From Planctomycetota bacterium (GTDB lineage: Bacteria > Planctomycetota > Phycisphaerae > Tepidisphaerales > Tepidisphaeraceae): a DNA stretch of 64,000 bases. The DNA lies in assembly GCA_026693085.1 (NCBI GenBank), contig JAPLNB010000325.1:1-64000 (forward strand), in the 5' to 3' direction. Of the stretch, positions 1 through 6,611 are shown one piece after another. The position numbers and the translations under genes are program-made. The notes under the pieces were generated by a model that saw only the letters and a list, made by a program, of their open reading frames with translations, was not told the DNA's origin and did not search any database. Within the stretch, counting starts at the first letter, position 1; every line of letters starts with the position of its first letter.

Positions 1-1
1 G

Positions 2-199
2 GGCAATACGACGGTGGATTCAGCGGATTTCGTGGAGATCGGCGTGGATGGCAGCGGGAAGATCTCGCAAGTGGTCGGGATCAACCGCAGCGGGAAAGAT
101 GAGGTGATTCGGGAACTGATAAAAGGCCGGCTGAGCGGCGATGAACACGATGGGCTGCTGCGAGACCCGTGCAGGCAGCTTGGCGAGCTGTTGGGCTGA
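2..199 (+). CDS. C-terminal end of an unknown protein (5'-truncated by window)
   Basis: The frame is open from the left edge to a TGA at 197-199, so 65 residues of a C-terminus are visible. Third codon positions are strongly GC-rich, as in the neighbouring genes, and composition is balanced and hydrophilic (for example SGKISQVVGINRSGKDEV and GRLSGDEHDGLL). No motif was recognised, and no membrane segment or PEP-CTERM anchor is present. It is convergent with the MFS gene and abuts it with no spacer. A function cannot be given. It could be a chance open frame opposite to something on the other strand, but codon use favours a real gene tail. Confidence 0.55.
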   Translation, partial: GNTTVDSADFVEIGVDGSGKISQVVGINRSGKDEVIRELIKGRLSGDEHDGLLRDPCRQLGELLG

Positions 200-1558
200 T
201 TAACCTTGTGGGCCAGCGGTTGTCGGCGGGATCGGCTTGTTGACCGGGACGTCCTGAGGGCGATCGATCTGATGCGAGGCATTTTCGGTATCGTGATCGA
301 GGTATCGTGATCCCCAGAACCAGAAGATGGCGCCGGCGATCATCATGGCGCCGACGGCTCCGAAGCCGACGTTCATATTGCCGCCGGTGATGTCGGAGAG
401 CCGGCCGATGATGGGGGGCGAAATGGCGTCTCCGAGTGCGTGGATGAAGAAGATGTTGACGGCGAAGGCGGTAGCGCGGATGGCTGGGTGAGCGACGTTG
501 GCGAGCGCGGTGTTGCTGGGTCCGGTGTTGAAGAAGAGGCAGAATTCGGCGAGGAAGACGCAAATCCAGGCCCAGGGGAATGGCACAAAGAGCATCAGCA
601 AAAAGAATGGGAAAGCGGCGAGCAGCCCGATTGCCGAGACAATGAAGTAAGCGCCGCGAATCCTACCGCGGAGCTTATCGCCAGCGATGCCGCCCAGCAG
701 TGTCGCGGCAACGCCGGTGACGACGGTAATGGCGCCGAAGACGATGCTGACGGAGCCCTCGTCGCCCCAGTGTCGGAACTGCTGGACGTAGTTGGGCATC
801 CAATAGGCCATCCCACCAATGGAGAAGGTGAGTGCGGCCATGCCGAGGCAGTTCAGCACATAGGAGGGGTTCTTGAAAAGGGAGAGGTAATCACGGGTAG
901 TGGCTTTTCGTGGCGCGGCAACGGCGTCGGCCGAGCCGCGTTTTGGCTCTGGCATGAAGAAGCAGAGCAGGCCGAGAAAGATCCCGGGCGGGACGACGGC
1001 GTAGAACCCCCATCGCCAGTTGCCAAGGGAGGCGGCAGCCCCGCCGAGGACATAGCCCAAGGCGCTGCCAACGGGAATGGCCATATAGAACCAGGAAAGC
1101 ACCTTTCCGCGAATGCTGACGGGGTAGAGGTCGGAGATGATGGTTGGCGCGACAGGGCCGTAGGCGGCTTCGCCAACGCCGACAAACAAACGGGTGATAA
1201 GGAGGGGCATGTAGCTTCCGGCCAGTCCGGAGGCGCCGCTGGCGAGGCTCCAGAGGATGACGCCGACGCCGATCAAGACCCAGCGAGAGAAGCGATCGGC
1301 CAGCCAGCCGAACAGCGGCGAGACGATCATGTAACTGAACAAGAATGCGGTGGCAAGCCACCCCTTCTTGGTATCCATGAAAGGATCGCCGGCAAGCATG
1401 TCTTTTCCGACACTGACGAGGACGGCCGCCAGAACGAAGCGGTCGATGTAGTTGAACATGTTGATGGTGAGCAGGAGGACGAGAGCGCGACGGGCACCGG
1501 GGCGGGGCTGTTGATCAGAATCACCCGATGGGGACGAGTCAGAGAGGTTATTGTCCAT
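200..1558 (-). CDS. MFS transporter, Spinster-like
   Basis: A 452-residue, 12-helix major facilitator of the inner membrane. Visible family signs are NYIDRFVLAAVL in helix 1, the helix 2-3 loop GWLADRFSRW, and the GVGEAAYGPVAPTIISDLYP stretch in helix 4-5, which is characteristic of the Spinster (Spns) type group. Length is normal. Spns-like MFS proteins move lipids or organic anions, but the bacterial substrates are mostly unknown and none is inferred here. The start was placed at MDNNLSDSS, because the longer reading adds about 49 low-complexity residues that cross the flagellin terminator. No good Shine-Dalgarno is visible. It lies downstream of the flagellin gene on the same strand but beyond a hairpin terminator, so it is probably a separate unit. 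Confidence 0.85.
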   Translation of the reverse strand: MDNNLSDSSPSGDSDQQPRPGARRALVLLLTINMFNYIDRFVLAAVLVSVGKDMLAGDPFMDTKKGWLATAFLFSYMIVSPLFGWLADRFSRWVLIGVGVILWSLASGASGLAGSYMPLLITRLFVGVGEAAYGPVAPTIISDLYPVSIRGKVLSWFYMAIPVGSALGYVLGGAAASLGNWRWGFYAVVPPGIFLGLLCFFMPEPKRGSADAVAAPRKATTRDYLSLFKNPSYVLNCLGMAALTFSIGGMAYWMPNYVQQFRHWGDEGSVSIVFGAITVVTGVAATLLGGIAGDKLRGRIRGAYFIVSAIGLLAAFPFFLLMLFVPFPWAWICVFLAEFCLFFNTGPSNTALANVAHPAIRATAFAVNIFFIHALGDAISPPIIGRLSDITGGNMNVGFGAVGAMMIAGAIFWFWGSRYLDHDTENASHQIDRPQDVPVNKPIPPTTAGPQG

Positions 1559-1635
1559 CGACAGCCATGATCGTGGGGAACCGGGTGATTGGCAAGGGAA
1601 GCAGGCAGGGGGCAGGTCAGGGTCGGGTATGAAGA

Positions 1636-1664
1636 AACCCCCGGCCGTTGATTGGCCGGGGGTT
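1636..1664 (-). terminator. Hairpin terminator of the first flagellin gene
   Basis: A perfect 11-bp stem (AACCCCCGGCC pairing with GGCCGGGGGTT) closes a 7-nt loop about 57 bases past the flagellin stop codon. On the minus strand it is followed by TCTTC, so the T tract is poor. The stem is strong and the position fits the end of a highly expressed transcript. Confidence 0.7.
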
Positions 1665-1720
1665 GATGGACCTGTGAGAAAGAAAGAGGCGTTAATCTTG
1701 AACAAGCCTCATGTACCCTC

Positions 1721-3112
1721 TTACCCACGCAGAAGGGCGAGGGCGTTCTGAGGGGTTGCGTTAGCCTGTGCCAGCACAGTGGTGGCGGCTTGGCTCAAGA
1801 TCTGCGAACGGGTGAGTTGGGCGGTTTCCTGGGCGAAGTCGGTGTCGCGGATGGCGCTTTCGGCCGCGGAGGCGTTTTCGAGGGCAACGCCGAGGCTGTT
1901 CACGGTCGAACCGATCGTGAACTTCTGGAATGCGCCCAAGCGTCCACGAAGCTGGCTGACCTGCTTGATCGCCTTGTCGATGATTCTCTGGGCTTTGACC
2001 AGGTTGGTACCGGTCAGGGCGTTGGCACCGCCAGTGCCGAGGGTGCTGAGATAGCCGATGGAGTCACCGAGGGTAGCGGTTGAAACCGAGGCGATGCCGA
2101 TGGCGGCCTTGTCATTTTCGGTGACCTTGGAGCCCAGTGCAAAGGTGGCTCCGCCGCTGCTGATGGTGAAGCTGGCAGCGACGTTGGCGTGGTCGGCCAG
2201 CGTGAACTCGACGTCGAGGTTGCTGTTGCGGAAGGTGACGTTCAGACCATCGACGGTTGCAGCAGCGCCGTTGACGTTGACGACGGCATTGACGCCGGTG
2301 TCCTTGCCGTCGGTTCCGCCGACGGTGGCCCAGGTGCCGCTGATGACCTTGACGCTGACGAACTCGTTGGCGCCGAAGGTCTTGCTGTCGACTCGCAGGT
2401 CGGCACCGGAAAGGCTGGCGCTGACGCCGGTGGCAGTGGTGACGCTGTTGATGGCGGTGATCATGTCGGCGACCGCGGTGCCGGTGGCGAAGGTGAGCTG
2501 CTCGCTACCATCGTTGCCGGCGATTTCGACGGTGACGTTGTCGGCCGCCGCACCGACCTTGCCGACGTGCGCGGTCTGGGCGCTGGTGGTGACGGTGGCG
2601 GCGACCGCCACGGTTCCACCATCGGGAATACGCGCCGCGTTGACGCGGACGTTGGTGGCGTTTGTCGGGGTCGTCGTGGTGTAATCGTAGTTGCCGTTGA
2701 GAAGCTTCTTGCCCTCGAAGGAAGTGGATTGGGCGAGACGGTTGATGGTATTGAGGATCGAGTCAACCTGGAGCTGGTTGGCTGCGATTTCCTCAGTGCT
2801 GAGGCCGCCGGTATTGGCCGCCTGGTTGGTCAGACCCTGGATTTCGGTCAGCAGGGAGCTGACCTCGCTGAGGCCACCTTCGGCGGTGCCGATCAGGAGG
2901 CTGGCCCGCTGGGCATTGTCAATTGCCTGGGTGATGCCGACCTTTTCGGCGCGGAGGTTTTCGCTGGCAATCAGGCCGGCGGGGTTGTCCGAACCCCTGT
3001 TGATTTTCAGACCTGTGCTGAGCCTTTCAAGGCTCGTATTGACCTGGTTGTTGTTCCGTTGCAGCACGCGCTGGGCGATCAAAGACGTAACGTTGGTGTT
3101 AATTCTGCTCAT
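1721..3112 (-). CDS. fliC: Flagellin 1
   Basis: Filament subunit of 463 residues. The N-terminal D0/D1 region (about 1-140) begins MSRINTNVTSLIAQR and contains the classic SSLLIG/EGGLSEVSSLLTEIQ type helices. The conserved C-terminal D1/D0 region (about 375-463) ends in QANATPQNALALLRG. Between them lies an insert of about 230 residues with a flagellin IN-like module (near TAVADMITAINSVTTATGVS), expected to be surface-exposed. The start is the MSRIN methionine: a GGAAAG ribosome site lies 9 nt upstream, and the longer frame has no flagellin-like residues. It is the last gene of the flagellar block, 525 bp downstream of the second flagellin gene, and has its own long leader with a sigma-28-like promoter, a possible leader ORF and a hairpin. 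FliW and CsrA are encoded nearby. Confidence 0.96.
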   Translation of the reverse strand: MSRINTNVTSLIAQRVLQRNNNQVNTSLERLSTGLKINRGSDNPAGLIASENLRAEKVGITQAIDNAQRASLLIGTAEGGLSEVSSLLTEIQGLTNQAANTGGLSTEEIAANQLQVDSILNTINRLAQSTSFEGKKLLNGNYDYTTTTPTNATNVRVNAARIPDGGTVAVAATVTTSAQTAHVGKVGAAADNVTVEIAGNDGSEQLTFATGTAVADMITAINSVTTATGVSASLSGADLRVDSKTFGANEFVSVKVISGTWATVGGTDGKDTGVNAVVNVNGAAATVDGLNVTFRNSNLDVEFTLADHANVAASFTISSGGATFALGSKVTENDKAAIGIASVSTATLGDSIGYLSTLGTGGANALTGTNLVKAQRIIDKAIKQVSQLRGRLGAFQKFTIGSTVNSLGVALENASAAESAIRDTDFAQETAQLTRSQILSQAATTVLAQANATPQNALALLRG

Positions 3113-3135
3113 AATAATTGTCTTTCCGTGACTGT

Positions 3136-3154
3136 CCGCGGACGCAATCCGCGG
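3136..3154 (-). promoter_or_regulatory. Hairpin just upstream of the flagellin 1 ribosome site
   Basis: A perfect 7-bp stem (CCGCGGA pairing with TCCGCGG) with a 5-nt loop lies 8 nt upstream of the GGAAAG ribosome site. GGA trinucleotides sit on its arms and one follows it. It could position CsrA or affect ribosome access; both are inferences. Confidence 0.45.
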
Positions 3155-3198
3155 TACTGGATTTCCCACCTGCGGTTCTGCAGACCACACGGCGGGCT

Positions 3199-3282
3199 TC
3201 ATTCCCTTGAAAGGCTTTTTAGCTGGTGGATCAGGGGACGCTCCCCAGCAGCCTGCGGGAAACCATTGGCTTCCCTCTTCAC
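3199..3282 (-). CDS. Candidate 27-codon leader ORF in the flagellin 1 5' region
   Basis: A GTG codon at 3282 sits 8 nt after AAAGGAGGT, a near-perfect Shine-Dalgarno and one of the best ribosome sites in the window. The frame runs 27 codons to TGA at 3199-3201, starting MKREANGFPQAAG and ending KSLSRE. It lies wholly between the sigma-28-like promoter and the flagellin start, about 86 bases upstream of the latter, so it would be translated on the flagellin mRNA. The peptide is basic and resembles no family I know. It may be a leader peptide, a small flagellar regulator or a ribosome standby site. The ribosome site itself contains AAGGA, a minimal CsrA motif. Supported by the ribosome site and the location only. 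Confidence 0.4.
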   Translation of the reverse strand: MKREANGFPQAAGERPLIHQLKSLSRE

Positions 3283-3362
3283 GTCGGTGAACCTCCTTTC
3301 TCACAAGCCCGTACGCCGAGTGCGTCCCAACCGGGCTCGGCACCACGACGACATCCGTTGTG

Positions 3363-3391
3363 TTATCGACTTGAAAAATGGGGGGACTTTA
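3363..3391 (-). promoter_or_regulatory. Sigma-28 (FliA)-like promoter for flagellin 1
   Basis: On the minus strand TAAAGTCC (3391 to 3384) is followed 13 nt later by GTCGATAA (3370 to 3363). The known FliA consensus is TAAAGTTT, 11 nt, GCCGATAA. Both boxes match well but the gap is 2 nt longer than ideal. Transcription would start near 3356, giving a leader of about 244 nt. Confidence 0.4.
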
Positions 3392-3637
3392 GATGCGCAC
3401 CCTTGGTGGGCATGAATGTATTCGGGAATTTTGGGTGCTGCGATCAGGGCCGGTGGACAGCCACAAGGCTCGCTGCGATCGAGGACTATTATCAGACGTG
3501 CGTAATTCTGGCCGGCGTTAGTGTCGGCAGAGCGTTTTTTCGGACGTTGGGCGCGCAGGCGCCGACGTTCTCGGACGGGCCGCCCGGCAGGAGGATTTGT
3601 GTCGCCGAAGGCGAACCGGGATGCGGTTAAGCGTCCG

Positions 3638-5068
3638 TTACTGCCTGAGCAGCGAGAGAACGGACTGGGGTGTACTGTTGGCGGTGGCCAAAACGCTGGT
3701 TCCCGCCTGGGTGAGGATCTGCGCTCGGGTCAGGGCCGACGTTTCAGCCGCAAAGTCGGCATCACGAATGCTGCTTTCGGCGGCGGTGACGTTCTCCAGC
3801 GCGACCCCCAGACTGTTGATGTTGGTCTGGAGCGCATTTTTCTCGAAGGCGCCGAGCTTGCCGCGGAGGATCGCAACCTGGCTGATGGCGCGTTCGATGA
3901 TCTGGCTGGCCTTGGACGCACCGCCATTGTCCAGCGAGGCCACTCCGCCGGTGACGATATCGCTGAGGAATCCGATGTCATCGTCGCCAAGCTTGCTGCC
4001 GGCCACCGACTGGATTCCGAGGCTGACCTGCTGGTTGCTGGTGACCCGTGGCCCGAGTTGGAACTTAGCGCCGCCACCGACGACGGCGAAGCTGCTGGTG
4101 CCGGTGCCAAATGTCTTGTCGAGCGTCAACTCGAGGTCAAGGGTGGTGGTGTTGAGACGGACCTTCAGGCCGTCGCCGACGGTGACGGCACCGTTGATGG
4201 TAGCGACGGCATCAATACCGACGGCGCGCGTCTTGGCGGTGCCGGCGGTGTCAACGGTATTGAACGTTCCGGAGCGGGCCGTGATAGAGACGTAACTTTT
4301 GGAGCCGTACTCCGCGCTGCGGAAGACGATGCCGGAGGCCGCATTGGCGGAGTTGATCAGATCAACGGCAACGCCGGTGGAGTCGGCGACGCTGTTGATG
4401 GCATTGGCAATGGCGGAGGCATGAGTTCCGCTGACGAAGGTCAGCACGGTGGGACCTTCCTTGCCGGTGATCGTGAGCGTGACGGCAGAGGTGATGGCGC
4501 TGGTGCGGAACTGGAGGGCGGCCTTCTGGGCGGCAGAAACGACCTGAACCTGGACGGGCATGTTGGTGCTGGTGCCGAAGTTGGCCTGGCTGACCATGAG
4601 CGCTTTGATCAGGGAGCTGTTGACGCCGCTGGTAACGTAGTCGAGGTTTCCGTTGAGCAGGTGGAGTCCGGCGAAGGTGGCGGTGTTGCTGATGCGGGTG
4701 ATGCTCTCGATCGCGGAGTCGATCTGTAGCTGATTGGCCTGGATCTCGTCGGGAGAGAGCCCGCCGGTATTGGCGGCCTCGACGATGAGTTCTTTGACGT
4801 TCAGGAGGAGCGATGCAACCTCGCTGAGCGAGGCCTCGGCCGTCGAAATGACATTGCTGGCGCGAGAGGAATTGTCAATGGCCTGCTGAATTCCGGCCAT
4901 TTCGCTACGTAGACCCTCACTGGCGATAAGACCAGCCGGGTCGTCGGCGCCGCGATTGATCCGCAGACCACTGGAGAGCTTTTCGAGCGTGTCGCTCAAG
5001 GTCCGCTGGGACCTGGCTAGACCGCGGTGTGCTGCTAACGCAGAGACATTTGTATTGATGCGGGCCAT
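3638..5068 (-). CDS. fliC: Flagellin 2
   Basis: A second filament protein of 476 residues. The N-terminal helices begin MARINTNVSALAAHRGL and the C-terminus ends in ANSTPQSVLSLLRQ, both clearly homologous to flagellin 1. The central insert (about 145-385) is diverged and again carries an IN-like module (HASAIANAINSVADSTGVA). A strong ribosome site, GGAGG with 6-nt spacing, fixes the start. It lies 141 bp downstream of csrA and may share its transcript. The leader holds two candidate CsrA sites, one in a hairpin loop and one on the ribosome site. Divergence between the two flagellins, chiefly in the exposed domain, suggests different filament segments or surface variants. Confidence 0.96.
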   Translation of the reverse strand: MARINTNVSALAAHRGLARSQRTLSDTLEKLSSGLRINRGADDPAGLIASEGLRSEMAGIQQAIDNSSRASNVISTAEASLSEVASLLLNVKELIVEAANTGGLSPDEIQANQLQIDSAIESITRISNTATFAGLHLLNGNLDYVTSGVNSSLIKALMVSQANFGTSTNMPVQVQVVSAAQKAALQFRTSAITSAVTLTITGKEGPTVLTFVSGTHASAIANAINSVADSTGVAVDLINSANAASGIVFRSAEYGSKSYVSITARSGTFNTVDTAGTAKTRAVGIDAVATINGAVTVGDGLKVRLNTTTLDLELTLDKTFGTGTSSFAVVGGGAKFQLGPRVTSNQQVSLGIQSVAGSKLGDDDIGFLSDIVTGGVASLDNGGASKASQIIERAISQVAILRGKLGAFEKNALQTNINSLGVALENVTAAESSIRDADFAAETSALTRAQILTQAGTSVLATANSTPQSVLSLLRQ

Positions 5069-5074
5069 ACCAAT

Positions 5075-5140
5075 CCTCCATGATTGTTGATGGCTCTGAC
5101 GGAGCTAAAGTCCGTCTGAGAAGTTCCAAATCCATGGAAC
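5075..5140 (-). promoter_or_regulatory. Two candidate CsrA-binding sites in the flagellin 2 leader
   Basis: Site 1 is a perfect 6-bp hairpin at 5123-5140 (GTTCCA, loop TGGATT, TGGAAC) that shows GGA in its loop, read as ATGGA, matching the known ANGGA core. Site 2 is ATGGA at 5081 to 5077, overlapping the GGAGG ribosome site at 5079-5075. The two GGA cores are about 54 nt apart, within reach of a CsrA dimer. A third small hairpin (5098-5116, GACGGA/TCCGTC) lies between. The arrangement matches the known Bacillus hag leader, where CsrA blocks translation and FliW relieves it. Confidence 0.5.
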
Positions 5141-5209
5141 TACTTCGAGCGGAAAATGGAACTGAGCCACAGGCATGTGCAGGCCGGGTGAAGAACCACA
5201 CGACTGCCG

Positions 5210-5461
5210 TCAGGGCTTATCTTCCTTCTTGTCCGCTTTTGGGTTGATCTTTCCAAGACCCGAAAGATCCTCGGGTTTAACCTGTGCCGCCTCCCGGTTT
5301 TCTCGCCGGATGGCGTCATATACTTCTTTGCGATGGACGCTGATCTCTCTGGGGGCGTTGATTCCCAGACGCACCTTGTCACCGCGGATATCGACCACGG
5401 TCACTTCAATGTCGTCTCCGATCATGATCGTCTCGTCGCGTTGACGGGACAGCACCAACAT
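5210..5461 (-). CDS. csrA: Translational regulator CsrA
   Basis: An 83-residue CsrA/RsmA protein. The N-terminal core [20 protein letters not shown] and the RNA-contact segment with R44-type residues ([19 protein letters not shown]) are intact; the charged tail (about 60-83) is longer than in E. coli (61 residues). CsrA dimers bind GGA-containing hairpins and here most likely repress flagellin translation. An AAGGAG ribosome site with 5-nt spacing fixes the start. The gene follows fliW and precedes flagellin 2, the gene order typical of FliW-controlled CsrA in Gram-positive bacteria, Spirochaetes and Epsilonproteobacteria. A TATAAT box within the fliW-csrA gap may give it its own promoter. 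Confidence 0.96.
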   Translation of the reverse strand: MLVLSRQRDETIMIGDDIEVTVVDIRGDKVRLGINAPREISVHRKEVYDAIRRENREAAQVKPEDLSGLGKINPKADKKEDKP

Positions 5462-5528
5462 AGGGGCTCCTTCCTGGGCAAGGGGCCTGATCGTTCAAGC
5501 CCGCTGGATACGCGATACTCCAACTCGC

Positions 5529-5570
5529 GCCGCACCGGAATCAGCTATCATTCATATTATAGCCGCACCG
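5529..5570 (-). promoter_or_regulatory. Candidate promoter of csrA with flanking 9-nt direct repeats
   Basis: A perfect TATAAT on the minus strand (5561 to 5556) lies in the 151-bp fliW-csrA gap. No good -35 box stands at 17 nt (ACTACC). The box is flanked by two copies of CGGTGCGGC at 5570-5562 and 5537-5529, one directly upstream and one near +12, which could be an operator. The start would be near 5549, about 88 nt before csrA. Confidence 0.35.
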
Positions 5571-5612
5571 AAGCGATAGGTAGTACGGAAGTTTCTGGCG
5601 AGGGCGGCTATT

Positions 5613-6062
5613 TCACGCCGACTTGGCCAGTGGGACTTCCACCTGGAGCCGCAGGAGAGGCTGTCGGGTCGTCCATTTCTTGTCATTGAGCACAACTTGT
5701 TCCGCCAGACGGTTTTGTGCGTTGACCACCAGTGGTCCCTGCAGGTTTCCCGTGAGCCACTGGCCAACCTTGTTGCAGATCACGAAGATTTGGGTGAAGC
5801 TCAGGTCGGTCATCGCGAGTTCCTGCTGCGTTTCCTCCTTCACCGGGAACTGGTAGTCCTTGAAGAAGATGCTCGGGTCGGTGACGACGAACGCCAAACT
5901 CGGCTCGTCGACCGACTGAAGCCAGAAGAAGTAGTTTTCTTCCCCGGTCTGGATGAGGGCAAATCGCTTGTGCTCCGGGAAGCCCAAGAGCCCGCGGGGG
6001 AAGTTGAGAATACGCTCCTCATCCACCGCCATACGTCCGAAACGCGTCGTGTCGATTTCCAT
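5613..6062 (-). CDS. fliW: Flagellar assembly factor FliW
   Basis: A 149-residue FliW. It has the usual N-terminus (MEIDTTRFGRMAVDEERIL, then FPRGLLGFPEHKRFAL) and the conserved PLVVNAQNRLAEQVVL near the end. FliW is a cytoplasmic protein that binds either flagellin or CsrA: when flagellin is exported, freed FliW sequesters CsrA and lets flagellin be translated. TGGAG with 5-nt spacing sets the start at 6062. The next gene downstream is csrA, then flagellin 2. FliS is not found in the window. Confidence 0.95.
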   Translation of the reverse strand: MEIDTTRFGRMAVDEERILNFPRGLLGFPEHKRFALIQTGEENYFFWLQSVDEPSLAFVVTDPSIFFKDYQFPVKEETQQELAMTDLSFTQIFVICNKVGQWLTGNLQGPLVVNAQNRLAEQVVLNDKKWTTRQPLLRLQVEVPLAKSA

Positions 6063-6611
6063 GCGAACTCCATTTCTGCAGCGTAGGTTGACATCGCGCT
6101 GCGACTGGCGGCATCCGCCGCGCATCTCCCGAGCCGGCCGCTGGGCAATCCGATGCCACGTGCAGCGACCGAGTGGGCTTGCCGCGAAGCGGCTCCGCCG
6201 CGTTCGCCGGTTGAGGCCCGGTGGCCCGCCATACGACAGCGGGCCCTGTTACATCTGCGGGCGACGGGTGCGACCTGCACCCATGCCGCCATAGGCGATC
6301 GCTCCGCATCGCCATCGCGGGGCCTGCTTCGGCCCCGATCCGTTTCGTGCCGAGCTCCGCCCGGCCGCAAAACCGCGCCGCTTCCTGCGGCACACTCCCT
6401 CCGAGAAACGCCGGCGTCCCGCCGGCTTGCGCTACTGAAAAATCCTACCGGCGAAGGCCTCCGCGATCGCCGCGGCCTGCGCTAATCCTGCGCCAGGCGG
6501 CATTTTCTGCTGCGCAGTAACCGATTCTATTGTTTTCTATAGAGTTACTACACATGTTGCACCATTTGTTACAAACCGTGTGCCAGAACCAAGCATCCCG
6601 AGACAACGGCT
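6063..6611. other. Intergenic region between flgL and fliW
   Basis: About 550 bp with no convincing gene; open frames here are arginine- and alanine-rich shadows of high GC. It contains GC-rich inverted repeats, the clearest at 6318-6337 (CGGGGCC/GGCCCCG, 6-nt loop) and 6410-6426 (GCCGGCG/CGCCGGC, 3-nt loop). These may end the flgL transcript or be degenerate REP-like repeats. Positions 6520-6600, next to flgL, are AT-richer. The fliW promoter must lie here unless it is read from flgL; I could not pick one. Confidence 0.5.

Larger units (their letters stand above)
3113..3637. other. Intergenic region between the two flagellin genes
   Basis: This 525-bp spacer carries the control region of flagellin 1 on the minus strand: a sigma-28-like promoter (3363-3391), a long predicted leader with a 27-codon ORF (3199-3282), a 7-bp hairpin (3136-3154) and the ribosome site (3122-3127, GGAAAG, with an ACGGA overlap). 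From 3392 to 3637, next to the flagellin 2 stop, I see no gene and no strong hairpin. Confidence 0.7.

Noticed and set aside
2189-4729. Plus-strand open frames opposite both flagellins (408 and 402 codons)
   Set aside because: Low-complexity Gly/Asp/Val-rich products opposite clear flagellin genes.
6063-6611. A small gene between flgL and fliW
   Set aside because: All frames are Arg/Ala/Pro-rich, cross GC-rich hairpins and have no ribosome site.
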